Part shown: positions 38,504 to 50,174 of the stretch, piece after piece
Layout: each line of letters begins with the position of its first letter
Position numbering within the stretch: the stretch's first letter is position 1
DNA from: Phlyctochytrium arcticum
Lineage: Eukaryota; Chytridiomycota; Chytridiomycetes; Chytridiales; Chytridiaceae
Length of the DNA: 64,000 nucleotides
Direction: 5' to 3'
Assembly (NCBI GenBank): GCA_025602905.1
Contig: JAHLKI010000002.1
Span: 248,001-312,000 of the forward strand
Translations under genes and position numbers: made by a program
The notes under the pieces: model-generated
Database searches by the model: none
The model's input: the letters and a program-made list of their open reading frames with translations, nothing else
What the model was told of the DNA's origin: nothing

Positions 38504-38615
38504 CAATGATAAATAGTCAAAAACAAATGGTTGTTTCGGTTGATTAGCTATCAAATAAATGCTTATATAGACTTGACATGATTTCCCTCGTTGTTACTCC
38601 CCACTCGCCAAAAAG

Positions 38616-41600
38616 ATGTGGTTTCGCTATCCACTCTTCTGTCACCTATTGGTACAAATCTTCTGCTTCTGGATAGTAAAATCTCAAAATGTTACGATTT
38701 ACTGTGACATTTCCACTACCACATCAAACAACAATGGCTCGCTGGAAGCTCCCTACCAAACTTTTGATGATGCATTTATTGCGGCAGCAGATCTGGCTAA
38801 CAGCATCGGAATCTTACCGGATTCGGTCATCCAGATTAAATTGGCTCCGGGGCTATACAACCTCGATGAAAGTATGGGGGGATTTTATGCTTGGGATGGA
38901 GGAAGCTCACAAACTGCGTCGCTACGAATTTCTGGACAAAACAGCACAATTTCTTTTACCGAAGATTTTTTGACTGTAGGACGTGGGTGCGTAGGGGTCT
39001 TTTCGTCCGTTTTTGAATTACCCATTATTGATAATACCTATCGCAAGGCCTGCATTTGAAATTGGATTCTCAGGAAGTCTTATTTTTGAAAGAATTACTT
39101 TCAAATCTGCGCCAGGGCAGACCGAATGGTTTTTTGCCACCACCACGGCTGATGCGAAGCTTGCATTCGATGACATTTTCGTGGAGGGTACCGATGTTGC
39201 GGCGTACTCGCAAACATATTTTGTCCTATGTAAGTTTTCCTCTATTTTCGTTCCGCGATTGTATGATATAGACGACTGGCAACTAGCAAATGATGGGGGG
39301 AGCATCGCTCTGAACAACGCGGAGTTTGGACACGGAGCCTGTCTGAAAACCCACACGGTATCCTTCGCGGCCATTACCTCAATCACAAATTTGCGTATTG
39401 TTGGTACGTACAATTATGAGATACAATCAGGTGCTAGCTTGCTAATTTCTTTCTAGACAGGGAGTATGCTTCACTTTTCAACGAAGTAACGGCGGGTCAG
39501 CTTGTCTTTAAAAACTGGCACCTTAGGGGACTTTGGCTAGATAGTTACTCAAATTTCGTGGTTTTTGTAAGTCATACGGCCGACCTCCTCTACTTGTTGC
39601 TCACAATCTTCAGGCAACCGGAGAGAATGCCAGAGCTGACGTCGCAAACGGATTACTCGAAAAGCATAGCTCACTTCCATCCGATAATCTTGTGGAGGAA
39701 AATACGGCATTCGATGTGAGTAGCCCCCCGCAGTCCTACCCATCTAGAAACTTCAATGAATTTGTTTGCCTTTCATCAATCAGTCCGAGCGCTTGGCCGA
39801 GATTTATGTTACGAATGTAACTTTCAGAGATACTTCCGTATGTCTGGTGACCGCGTTATACGCCGGGAACATCTATGCAAAGGACATCACGGCAATTGGA
39901 GTCGAAAAATTTATCGATCTGCTTTTTGCTTACAATGCACGAATCGAGCTTGTTGGGGCTCACATCGAAAGTATTATGGTGCCATTTCACTGACCCACCG
40001 TTAATGTGAAATCTGACGATTGCCATCAGACTGTACAGGATCATTGAATAACCAAGGCCCCACTGCGCAAGTGGTAATGGAAAATGTCCACTTTATCAAC
40101 TTGAGTAAGAAAGGCCAAACAGCGGCCTGGGAAAACAAAATGACCCCTCTCTTTAGGAAATCTGGAAAGCCCTTTTATGTACTTCAAAGGACAGCTGGGA
40201 ACATTTATATTCACATTCAAGGTGCGGCTGCCTGGATAGAGTTCTCATTCTCAGCTAATCGTGGTCGCCACAGAATGTGACGCTCGAGGCCACGGTCCCA
40301 ATCACAAATCCACTCTATATGATTTACTTGAGAGGCGGCAGAGCGCAAATTGATGGACTGAGATTGATAGGACTTTATACCTGTGTCGACTCCTGTGTTC
40401 ATGCTTCAAAAATGTTGGATTTCGGTATCAAAAACTCCCTGTTTAGTGGTCAGTGACCTTCCATTTCCTGATCTTTTGGCAAAAGGGGCATTAAACATTA
40501 TTTCAGGTCTTACACTGCTGGGTTCACAGACATTGACTATTGAAGCACCGCCATCGCACGTTCTGATTGACAATTGGACCGTGGAATCAATCAAGAATGG
40601 GGGAGCTCTTGTGGTCCGAGCGTATAATACTGGAGCCAACATATCTATCGCAAATTCAAGATTCGTCAAGAACAAGAATAACCCATTTCTGGTTGGTGTC
40701 AACAGCATGGCTGCAGCCTCTGCCACGTTGAATATCCGAAATACTACTTTTGCAGGTTAGTATCCTGCCCGAACAGCGCCCGTCAATCGAAAACTGATGA
40801 GCAAGTGTTTAGGAAACTACTACTCTCGCGTCATTTCCTTGTGCGATGGTCAGATTAGGTTCGACAACGCAACCTTCTGGAACAATACCAGCGAGGAAAA
40901 CGGCCAAGTCGCTTGCGATATGAGTTCCGGCAAAAATAGTTTGACGATTCTAAGCAGCTTATTTGATGGCAACAAAGGAGTGAATGGAGCTAGCATGTAC
41001 ATCGCCGGCCTGGTCAACGCAAGTCAGGTTTATTTGCGTGGGAATGTCTTCAAGAACAATGTGGCACTCAGTCGAAGCGGAGGATGGTATTCCACTGTGC
41101 CAAGTCCGCTTCCTATTGACTTGGAAAGTATCTACATTAACAATACAGCACGGTCAGGAGCGGATTTTTCAACCGCAGCCGCCAAATTGCGGCTCGTAGC
41201 CAATCTTTCCGATATATCTGGGTATTCCGGATTTGCCCTTCCCACCTTTTCCGCTCAGGCGGTTGACATCTTTGGACAATGGTTCTACACAACTATAGCT
41301 GACTACGCAATTCTATTAGACGTAAATGTTACGCGGGCAAATAACCGAAGTGAGGCAGCTGCTCTTCCTGGTCAAACTACGAGTATGATAGTTTTCGGCA
41401 CAGCAGAGTTTTCCAATGTTCGAATCTTGGCGCCCCCAGGAGTGTATATGGTGACAGTAAGTCACCCCGCCGATACCGCTGCTATTGAGCTTGAACCTGT
41501 CCATATTCCTGTGACTGTCTTGCCCTGCGCATACCCGAAGCGCGAACGGTCTGTCAGTGGCTACGCTGCAAGTGAATGTCATGTACCGGTGTGCCCACGT

Positions 41601-43434
41601 GGTTGTCTCTCCACTGGGGTTTGCGTAGATGATGGCAACTGTGCATGCACCAGCACCATGTATGAGGGATGGGACTGCTCCATTAAAGCGGCGGTGAACG
41701 ATTCAGCAATTGTAACATTCGCTGTCACCGAACAGCTGACATTTTCTACATCTACACGGGATCGAATCTTCGATACGCTACAGGCCACTTTTGGGGAGAC
41801 CTACAATATCATTTTTCGCCAGTTCACGCAATCAAGATCTGATCTAATGGAGTTCAAGTACTCTCTCACAAACAAACGGGGTGAATACCTGACCGCAACC
41901 GAACTGTCGTCGATGTCCACAAAAGCAGCCACATCTTTGATGAGCAGCATCCCTTCCTCGGGTGAAGTAGTCGCCCGGTTGCAGACTGGAGATCTGAGTA
42001 ATACCAATCTTCAACAATCTGTAATCAGCTTGGTGATTGCAAGTATCGGCATAACGGCCGTTCTGCTTCATTCAATGTGGTTGTACATCAAGAGAAACAC
42101 AGGAATTCTCAAAAGTACCGTCATGCCGCTCAATTACATACTCAACATGGGGATAGCCGGCATGTTTGCGTTCCCAATTACCGACCTGCTTCTGCCAACG
42201 CGAGAAAGTTGCACAGCACAGGTAGCCTTTATGCCTTTTTCGATTGGTCTAGCCGTTCCTGCTCTCGCCGCCAAAGTCATCTATTATCGAAGCAAATATA
42301 ACAACAGAATTGGTGTACTGAAGGGACCGACCACTGCTGAAAGCAACTTCAGTACTCTAATTGCAGGGGGACTATTCACTGTGTATTTGGTGAGCGCGAC
42401 TACATAAGGGATCTGAAATTAATAGTTTTGAACTAATCGAGCGAAAAGGTACTCGCAATCCTGTGGTTAAGCGTTGATGCCCCCACCACGAAATTGATTT
42501 ACAAATCATCTTCTGACACGCGTTACTACACATGTGGGAGTAGCAATGGCGATGATTCTTCTCAGCTAGGATTTGTGGTTGCTTTTTCCGGGATAACGGC
42601 CGCTCAGCTGATACCCATGATTTATATCTCCTTGAAAATGCAATCTGCAACCATACCGGCTCGTGAGAATCTCCTTCTACTGGCAAATTCTGTCAATCTG
42701 TTTGTTCTCGGTGGCGCGTTGGTTGGTCTGCTCTTGTCAGACTTCCTATCTGGCATTATTCAGTTCATCGTTCGAGCCATTATCGTGCATCTGGCTGCGT
42801 GGATCCTGGCGCTATCCTTTCTTGCATCCAAAGTGGTCGCTGTGGCCAGATCTGCCAAGGGTGAAGAGGAGAATGAAATGCAAGATGCAATTCGCGATGT
42901 ATGTCTTGTAGCTTCTCTCGAGGATCAGACCATACATTAACTCGATTTGCCTCTAGTTTGCCATGAGTCGACCCATGACCACAGGAGTTGGTCTAACCAA
43001 AGGAACAGCTTTGTTGGGAAGCACTCCCCTGCCCGGCAAGCCCTTGAGTAGAAAGAGGTTCAAGTCTTTGGTTCCTTGGCGTACGCTGTATGTCCAATTT
43101 TGGGATCATCGCCTGAGTATGTGGCCAGATGGCGCAAACAAGGTAACACATCTTCTCCGACTTGAATCCAAACCAGTTATTTAATCACAACTTGCAGGGC
43201 TCCGAGTACTTACTCGCGAAGACAACGGCGGAACTTGAAATGGCTGATGGTAAAGGCTCAGTCTCAGACACCGTCAAAGTTAAAGAGCTGAGTGGCCCGG
43301 AGTGTCTGCTACAATTTGAGACTCATGACGCGGCAAAAAAATGGATTGAAGACTTTGAAGTCGCGAAAGTGAAGGGGGCTGAGATGACAGCAAACGTTCC
43401 TAGCGTGCCAACAGACCCGACCAATCTAGAATAA
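38616..43434 (+). CDS. Chimeric class C 7TM receptor with beta-helix ectodomain (receptor B)
   Basis: Fourteen exons: 38616-38986, 39048-39229, 39272-39403, 39457-39566, 39614-39715, 39784-39970, 40030-40104, 40157-40221, 40274-40448, 40507-40755, 40813-42389, 42449-42898, 42957-43142 and 43198-43434; 1365 residues, frame intact. A signal peptide (LLVQIFCFWIVKSQ) precedes a ~760-residue ectodomain whose opening (YCDIST...GSLEAPYQTFDDAF) is the usual start of a pectin-lyase-like beta-helix. An EGF-like cluster (CPRGCLSTGVCVDDGNCAC, ~800-837) follows, then a module with RIFDTLQATFGETYNIIFRQF. Seven helices run from ~952 to ~1225, with KRNTGILKSTVMPLNYIL after helix 1 as in class C receptors. 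The tail resembles a PH domain (WRTLYVQFWDHRLSMW ... AAKKWIEDFE). The domain order equals that of receptor A, with low sequence identity. Ligand unknown; a cell-surface sensor or adhesion receptor is the likeliest role. Confidence 0.9.
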
Positions 43435-45701
43435 AGAGTAAACGTTATTATATCCGAAATTATACCTTGTAGCCTATAGAAATTTTCAAATTACCCAGAA
43501 CTTCACGGTGCGTTACATCCTACGTAGGTGCCGGCAATGTTGGGAGATGGAGAAGCTTATAGTAATGGAAACCGAGAGTTTGTCAACGAGTAGGAAACTT
43601 TTTATCAACAGTATAGTGACAGAGAAAGGAAACACGATAAACATGGTACAAAGAATACTAGCACAAGAGATTATATACTACATACTACGGTGACTAACAG
43701 TGCTGATGCAAAACCAACGGCAGAAGAGTAAGCACAGGTTAAGAAAGTCCACCTACATCTGCTGGTCAAATACATATGTATAGTTCCAGTAGACCGTAGT
43801 CGATTGTCGTCCTTGTCGTTTCGCTTCATCTGGAAGGAGATCGACACGGTCAATCATATGTGTAGTAACACTGAAAGACGCGAGAGCAGCTCCCGAACGA
43901 GCGACTGACATCCAAAATCTCAACACATCAAGTCGAGGCATGATATGATGATGGCGTACCGTTTTAAAGGAATTGTCTGGAACGGCCTAGGAGCTGATGG
44001 TGCACCTGAGTATCTGGACCTCACGAACACTAGGTAAAAGGGGGCGATATCTGCCATTGGCAGTGGAAGAGCAAAGGAGGACGTCGAACTACGACTTGCT
44101 CGCATCCACATTTTCACTCCTCGAGAAACCGTAACAAGGCAGCGATTTGAAAGTGAATCTTCAAAGGGGAGCGAAGAAGAAAGAACGACGTCGATTTGCC
44201 AGTTCCTTGCACCATATTCAATGATGTTGCCGGAGGACATGTCGAGGTCATAGGTGTGATATAGATGGGCGGTGCATGCACTTGGCGAATGCTTGGAGCT
44301 TCCCCCATATTTAGGTGCTCATTAAACCAAAGAAGTGTCAAGGAATACCCAACCATCGGACTTGCAACCAATTGTGTACGAGAACCGTCCAAGGGAAATC
44401 CATACTGCTGCGCACAAGTATTTCTCACGGTCTTATGTGATCAAGATATTAGACAAGCTTTCTAACTTTGACCAGGCTATACATCTCAGCCCTTGTACAA
44501 AAGCTCATTGAAGTCCTCTCAACAGTCGAACGCGGTGTAACTTCGAATTGGTCGGTACGGATGTAGTCCTGCTATTTCCCAAAGTCCACTTACAAATGAA
44601 GTTGCCCAAATGGGAATGTGAAGAAAACAAGCTTCCTTGAGGCTGCAGAGCTATTCATGCAGACAAGTGAGGCAGAAACGGAAAGAAGCAAATGCAGAAA
44701 GGGCTGTCGACGGAGACGTTTTGAACCGTGAGTGGGGTAAGATGCGCACGAGGGAAATTGCGGACGAAAATTGATAGATGCGCCCAGGAAACACCCGTCG
44801 GCGTCTTATCCAGAAGAAATATTGGCTCAAACTATCGATCCAAACATCGACTTGCAAGCATCGTGTGAACGACTATATGAGAGGGGGAAATTGTGCTAAG
44901 TGCAATGTAGAGCCGGTTTATGATTGTTCACATAGTTCTGGTGCAAAAAGCACCAAAGAGATGCTGCTCATGATGAAAAGCTCATCGGTGTAGTAAGCAA
45001 CGTAAGATGCCGATGGCAGATGATATTGCAAATATCACAGAAAAACAATGTGCGCAGCTGATAATATCCTTTAAGGATATAGTACGCGTGTAATGCAAGA
45101 TGGACTACCCAGAATTCAAAAAGGCATGGATATATGAAATCACGGCGATGAAGGAAAGGATTTTCATGATAACAACAAGTACAAAATTTATCTGCAGGAA
45201 CTAGTCCTGATTAGACTTAAGACTATTGTCGTATTAATGCCAAAGTGAGGTTTGTTTTTTTGGTACGCGGGAGAGAATAGGTTGGTTGAGATGGTCTGGA
45301 CATGAAAAATGGAAATGGACTCAGAGTCAAAGGAACGTAATATGAATGATCAAGGAAAAACAGTGTGACAGCTGATAGCATAATGCCGCGTAGGTATGTG
45401 TTGGCTGATGGGATGAAGAGGTCCTCCTCCATCTCGATCGTTACCACCATATTCGTCCCTAAGTCAACGCTAACCTTGACTTCAGCACTACAGTACCTCG
45501 GCGTAGTATACATCGGCCTCAAACGCCCTTCACGGAGTCTCCGAACTGACAATTTGATATTAATGATCTGCGCAGTACATCACATGACTTGGTGACCTCA
45601 AATCAATTGCAAAGCAAAGCAACTCAACAGTGGCCTTCTCAAGGATCCACCCGTCGGCAGCACATCACTGCATAGATACACGCGTGCAGAACTCTAAAGC
45701 C
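43435..45701. other. Intergenic, 2.3 kb, possible gene remnant
   Basis: Between receptor B and UBC13. On the minus strand two overlapping frames at 43920-44428 read like protein (for example GFPLDGSRTQLVASPMVGY and YDLDMSSGNIIEYGARNW in different frames), which could be exons of an unrecognised gene or a remnant. I could not join them with good splice sites over a full gene and recognise no family. The rest holds only short frames. Confidence 0.3.
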
Positions 45702-46429
45702 ATGGCTCTTCCAAAGCGAATCATCAAGGTGGGTCACGACCTGAACTTTTACCACGATACCTGGCGATCTGTGTGATTTCCCGGGCGGTGATGCTGTCTG
45801 ACAACATTACTAACTGCAGTGTTATTCTTACAGGAAACGGAGCGACTGATGGCCGAGCCAGCACCGGGTATCAGTGCCTTACCACACGAGGATAATTTGC
45901 GGTACTTTGATGTCATAATCTCGGGCCCGGAGCAATCTCCATTCGAAGGTTTGGGGACCACAACGTGCATCGAACTTTTGTACTCAAGGATTAATATAGG
46001 CGGTGATTTCAAACTTGAGCTGTTCCTCCCCGAAGAATACCCTATGGCCCCACCAAAAGTCCGATTCTTGACAAAGATCTATCACCCAAATATTGATAAG
46101 TTGGGAAGAATTTGTTTGGATATTTTGAAAGGTAGAACAATCAAGTTGCCAGTAAGCTCGGATCTCCAATCTTTGGGACTAAAACATCTGTACATTGCAG
46201 ACAAGTGGTCTCCCGCTCTACAAATCCGAACTGTCCTCCTTTCCATACAAGCTCTCCTCTCCGCCCCTAACCCAGACGACCCCCTCGCCAATGATGTTGC
46301 CCAACACTGGAAAGAGAATGAAAAGGCAGCCATTGCAACAGGTACAGTCATCAGCTTGCAAGCCAAATTCCACCTGAACTAACGTATTTATTAGCTCGAG
46401 ACTGGACATCTCAGTACGCCAAAGATTAA
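45702..46429 (+). CDS. UBC13: Ubiquitin-conjugating enzyme E2 N (Ubc13)
   Basis: E2 that with an Mms2-type partner builds Lys63-linked ubiquitin chains, for DNA damage tolerance and signalling. Five exons, 45702-45728, 45834-45948, 46000-46131, 46201-46341 and 46395-46429, encode 149 residues. It starts [15 protein letters not shown] and keeps [28 protein letters not shown] and the HPN motif (76-78). The catalytic Cys is C86 in [18 protein letters not shown]. The last exon adds [11 protein letters not shown], the usual end. Without splicing the last intron the frame would run on into unrelated sequence, so the five-exon model is clear. Confidence 0.98.
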
Positions 46430-46603
46430 ATTGAGTTGAGGCAAAGCCGTGCTTTGCAATGGGGGTCCGCGGGTGTATGTGTGTGAATTGGGTTTTACAC
46501 GTACAATCGATGTAGTTTTGACAATAATGTCAGACCGTGTTTTTATAAGTTGATTATCGTGGGGTTCATAGGTGCTTGTGTGTGGGAAGTGGGGTTCAAG
46601 TGT

Positions 46604-48784
46604 TCATAGTTTCAAGCAAGCAGGATCAAAATCATCACCAGCAGAGCGACTCACGACTGTAGCTAACAATTTCCGCTTTCGCTCAATGCTCAAATCCGTC
46701 AAATCGTACAAACTGCACAGATTAAATAGAAGCTCCTCACACACACCAGCCTTGCGGGGCATGTCAATTGCAATACTGTCCAGAAAGCTTACAGCTTGCC
46801 CCACATTGCCCGTGTACAATTGACAGAGTGCCAAATTGTTGACCCACACCGCTGAAGATGGATTGAGCCCCAACAACTGAGTTAACGTTATAACAGCTCG
46901 CTCCCAGTCTCCTTCAGACATGCGCAGAAACGCCTCATTTCCCAGCAGCAAATCAGGTCGCTTAGTTAGAGATGGATCACGACCTATTAGATCCGCAGTT
47001 CGAGTAAAAACACTCCTGGCAGCACCCATATTTCCCAGTTGAAGATACAAGCGACCGAGTCCTGAAAGCAGGTCGGGATCGTCCGGCCGAGTGACGCTCA
47101 AAGCCCGTAATATTGCCGACGCAGGCCGGTAGTCTTTAAGATCTATCAGTAGGTTGGCAATCTGAATTTGAATCTGGGCTTCACGCGCCATCCAGCGGTG
47201 TTTCGGCTCCATTTCGGCGACTCCGTCCCCGGAGAAATTACAGGTTCGAATCATCTGACGCGTCATGTGTAGGAGCCGATAAAAGCGTGAAATACTTTCT
47301 TGTTGCGCACCCTTGAATCCCGGCAGACGCGCCCAAAACATACGGATTTCAAAACTCAACATGGATCCTTTTATGTCCGGGAAACACTCTGGATATTTTT
47401 CGTAACGTAGATTTGGGGGATCCAAATCAACGCAACCGACCTTGGTTAGCTCACCGCTGGCAAATTCAAAGAGCTTGAGTTTCGCTAAAGCCAGCAACCG
47501 CACGAACCACCAACGCATGATCTCCTTGACTTCAGCGGGATGCATGGCAAGCAACCGTTGTCGAGCCAGAATAGCAACACTACGCCAGCTGTTCGCGTTA
47601 ACCAAAGCTAACAAAGGGTCTGCTTCGTTTGAAACGTCATCCACGCGAACAATCTTGCGGGCTGGGCGAGCACCTGTGTCCAAAGGAAAAGCTTTTGGGA
47701 ATATTTCGCCGATTGGGTCACGCGGGGGTATATCATAAAATACAGTGGGATCAGTCCAGCGTCGCGTGGGCAATGCCTGAAATTTCTCCTCCACTATGGC
47801 GGGAGATGGCTGATGTCGTTGAGATAGTGTCTGCCCGCGACTGAGGGGTATATCAAAGTTTGTAGGGAATGATGCAAATCCACCAGTGTGATGCGTCGGA
47901 GTTACAAAGCCTGCTTTGGGCGGTGGCACTGGCAAACCCAGACTGTCAGCGGTGTAAGCAGTGGGCGCCTGGCCAGAGATTGTTGCCGTTTCGAGTGAAA
48001 TGATGGACCTATTTGATGGGGAAGTAACAGATGGAGAAGAATCTATGGGGGAAATGAGAGATGCTTGCAGGGGTTGTTGTCGATTGGTTTCAGATGGAAC
48101 TTGTTGCGGTTGTTGAAGAGAAGGAAAAAAGTCGATGCCGCTTGCTGTTCCGGGAGGGGCGGATGCTGGTGTTAAGCTGAAGGACAGTGGCTGGGTGTTC
48201 GATACATGCGGCGCCTGCCCCTGTGCGGGAAGTTGAGCGAAGAAATCCATATCTGGGGGGAAATTCGAAGCAGTCTGCTGAAAAAATGGAATGGGTCCCG
48301 TGTCGACTGTCGGTTTGGCGGCTTCAAGTGGTTGGATGTCAATGAGGGATCCAGGAGTGGAAAACTGACCCATGAACGGTGTGCCTGCTGATGGACCAGC
48401 CGCACTAGAAGGAACCTCATCAAATCCGAAGGACTCTGACCTGGTCACCTGTGGGGCCATAGGTGGTGGCAACTTGGACGTCACTGACGATGTGTCCTGC
48501 AGCAAATTTGATTGTAATGGGTCATCCAGCGGTGGATCAATGGATATCGTCAAGCTTTCGCTGGGCTCTAATGCTACATCTTCGGAGACTACTGCTCCGG
48601 TCGGAAGCGTCTCTGAACTGGTGTTGACTGGCTTTTCCCTCAGCGACAACCCTTCCTCCCCTAAATCGGCAATATCGAGCTGTTTATGCTCGTTCAAAGG
48701 AATCTCATTATCCACCGGCTGAGGTTGTGATGTTGAGTCTGATTGTTGTTGTATGTTTGAAGGCCATTCCTCGGCAGCAGACAT
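46604..48784 (-). CDS. TRAPPC12: TRAPPC12 homolog (TPR protein)
   Basis: Subunit of TRAPP III, a GEF/tethering complex for ER-Golgi traffic and autophagy in animals and some fungi. Single exon, 726 residues, ATG at 48784. The first ~330 residues are Ser/Pro/Gln-rich and disordered. From ~370 the conserved part begins (ANSWRSVAILARQRL, then MRWWFVRLLALAKLKLF). TPR-like helices follow between ~540 and 700: ILRALSVTRPDDPDLLSGLGRLYLQLGNM and ITLTQLLGLNPSSAVWVNNLALCQLYTGN are split over 47100 and 46850. The end (VCEELLFNLCSLYDLTDL) matches the family's last helix pair. It lies 376 bases head-to-head with GOT1, another secretory gene. Confidence 0.9.
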   Translation of the reverse strand: MSAAEEWPSNIQQQSDSTSQPQPVDNEIPLNEHKQLDIADLGEEGLSLREKPVNTSSETLPTGAVVSEDVALEPSESLTISIDPPLDDPLQSNLLQDTSSVTSKLPPPMAPQVTRSESFGFDEVPSSAAGPSAGTPFMGQFSTPGSLIDIQPLEAAKPTVDTGPIPFFQQTASNFPPDMDFFAQLPAQGQAPHVSNTQPLSFSLTPASAPPGTASGIDFFPSLQQPQQVPSETNRQQPLQASLISPIDSSPSVTSPSNRSIISLETATISGQAPTAYTADSLGLPVPPPKAGFVTPTHHTGGFASFPTNFDIPLSRGQTLSQRHQPSPAIVEEKFQALPTRRWTDPTVFYDIPPRDPIGEIFPKAFPLDTGARPARKIVRVDDVSNEADPLLALVNANSWRSVAILARQRLLAMHPAEVKEIMRWWFVRLLALAKLKLFEFASGELTKVGCVDLDPPNLRYEKYPECFPDIKGSMLSFEIRMFWARLPGFKGAQQESISRFYRLLHMTRQMIRTCNFSGDGVAEMEPKHRWMAREAQIQIQIANLLIDLKDYRPASAILRALSVTRPDDPDLLSGLGRLYLQLGNMGAARSVFTRTADLIGRDPSLTKRPDLLLGNEAFLRMSEGDWERAVITLTQLLGLNPSSAVWVNNLALCQLYTGNVGQAVSFLDSIAIDMPRKAGVCEELLFNLCSLYDLTDLSIERKRKLLATVVSRSAGDDFDPACLKL

Positions 48785-49160
48785 GGCGCTATATTGAACG
48801 GTACTATAGAAGTTGAAAGTTTGGCAAAATGTGACTGTCGTCTACCAAGATGATCCAGTTTTCGACGTGGAATCACCTCCACCTTCTTCTCCAAGAAAGA
48901 AGTGCTCCAAATCTACGCGTAGTTCCAGGCTAGCTTTCTCCTCAAGACTTGCTTCCGAATAGACCTTCTTGCCTTACTGTCTCTGGTCGCTACTCTAGAT
49001 TTAGCGGATTGGACAAAATTGTCAAACCCTCTGATTGTATTTGCCGCATCCCACGGCCGCCCCAGACCGCTGCGCTTACGTGTTGGGTCTTCGCCTCTGC
49101 CTCTGGCTCGCATCTTCTTCTATCACTCTTTGAGATCTATTGGCCCAGAGCAACACTATC
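48785..49160. promoter_or_regulatory. Divergent promoter region, TRAPPC12 / GOT1
   Basis: 376 bases between start codons of two membrane-traffic genes pointing apart. Frames within it are short overlaps. No recognised site. Confidence 0.45.
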
Positions 49161-49693
49161 ATGATAACAGGGCTCCAACGTACGCCGCACAGGAAGTTCG
49201 GACCCGACTAGGTGATCTAATAATGGTGGGCTATAGAGTTCGGGGCAGCCTTGACCGGCTCTGGCGTACTCTTCTTTGTTTTCGGAGTGCTTCTACTGCT
49301 GGATAAAGGTCTAATGGCTGTTGGAAATGTATGTATCCTTTCTTTCATGATGGAGTCAATGTGCTGAATTGTATTGCCATCTAGCTGCTGTTCCTGTTTG
49401 GAGTTACTCTTTTGATTGGACCCAATCGCACATTGGCCTTCTTCTCACGCCCAGATCGCCTTTCAAGTACAATCTGCTTTGGGGCCGGTATAATATTGGT
49501 TTTGATGCGTTGGGCTTTCGTCGGACTTGTGCTGGAAGTATTTGGCGTCTTCAACCTCTTTGGGTAAGTGCTCGCTCTGGAGGGACCAGCAAGCTGAATT
49601 ATTGACATTTCGTCAAGTCCGTTCCTTCCTATGGTCTTCTCATTCCTGAGAGGGTTACTTTACTCTTTGGGCGTCAAGATACCTGGGCGCTAA
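49161..49693 (+). CDS. GOT1: Golgi transport protein Got1
   Basis: Four-helix membrane protein of COPII vesicles and Golgi, involved in ER-Golgi and intra-Golgi traffic. Four exons, 49161-49179, 49237-49328, 49385-49563 and 49618-49693, give 121 residues. The 19-base first exon (MITGLQ plus one base) was chosen because it splices in phase to FGAALTGSGVLFF, which aligns with the GLTGFGVFF of animal GOLT1. Later blocks are LLLLDKGLMAVGN, FGVTLLIGPNRTLAFF, RWAFVGLVLEVFGVFNLFG and a last segment with FLPMVFSFLRGL. The four hydrophobic segments fill almost the whole protein. The exact first exon is inferred, the rest is firm. Confidence 0.9.
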
Positions 49694-50174
49694 ACATTAC
49701 GAAAGTCTGATGTCTCTTATTTTTGCAACATCAAGAGCATCGAAGATTTCTCCCTGTACCCAGTCACTTATCAAGGGCTTGTGAATGAAGTTCCTAGTAC
49801 TGTCACTACACACATAGTTCTGACGCTGCATACCCAAACAGCAAACTGCTAGTTACAAAAGAGAAAGACAGAGCAACCAGTCTCTAGCCACTCATCATGT
49901 ATTATACTTGGGGGATTATTGGAGCTTTATGGTCAAAAGCATGTCCAATATTGAAAGACCTTCATTCTTATTGTAAACGCCATTCTGATACAGTTTCAAG
50001 GCCGGGTTGTTGAATATCGACGTCTTGAACGTCCTATGTCCGGGATGTGGCACAGCTTCCTCCAGCGAGGGCACTGACGAAGGCAACTGCTACCTGGATC
50101 AAAGACAAGATCAGGAGTAGCAACCTGCGTCAATCGTAGGGGTAGAGTAGTGCAAGCCGGGGTTTCTACGAATC
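49694..50174. other. Intergenic, 481 bases, no gene seen
   Basis: Between GOT1 and SPT16 on the same strand. It should hold the GOT1 3' UTR and the SPT16 promoter. No frame of interest. Confidence 0.5.

Larger units (their letters stand above)
37955..38615. promoter_or_regulatory. Shared divergent control region of the two receptors
   Basis: 661 bases separate the start codons of two paralogous receptor genes. Two direct copies of a ~142-base unit lie nearer the plus-strand gene, separated by 88 bases. TTAGTTTAA-like A/T-rich stretches flank them. No known factor site was recognised. Confidence 0.6.

Noticed and set aside
45223..45595. Frames on both strands of about 75-109 codons upstream of UBC13
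   Set aside because: The longer one starts with a non-ATG codon; no domain and no splice continuation were found.
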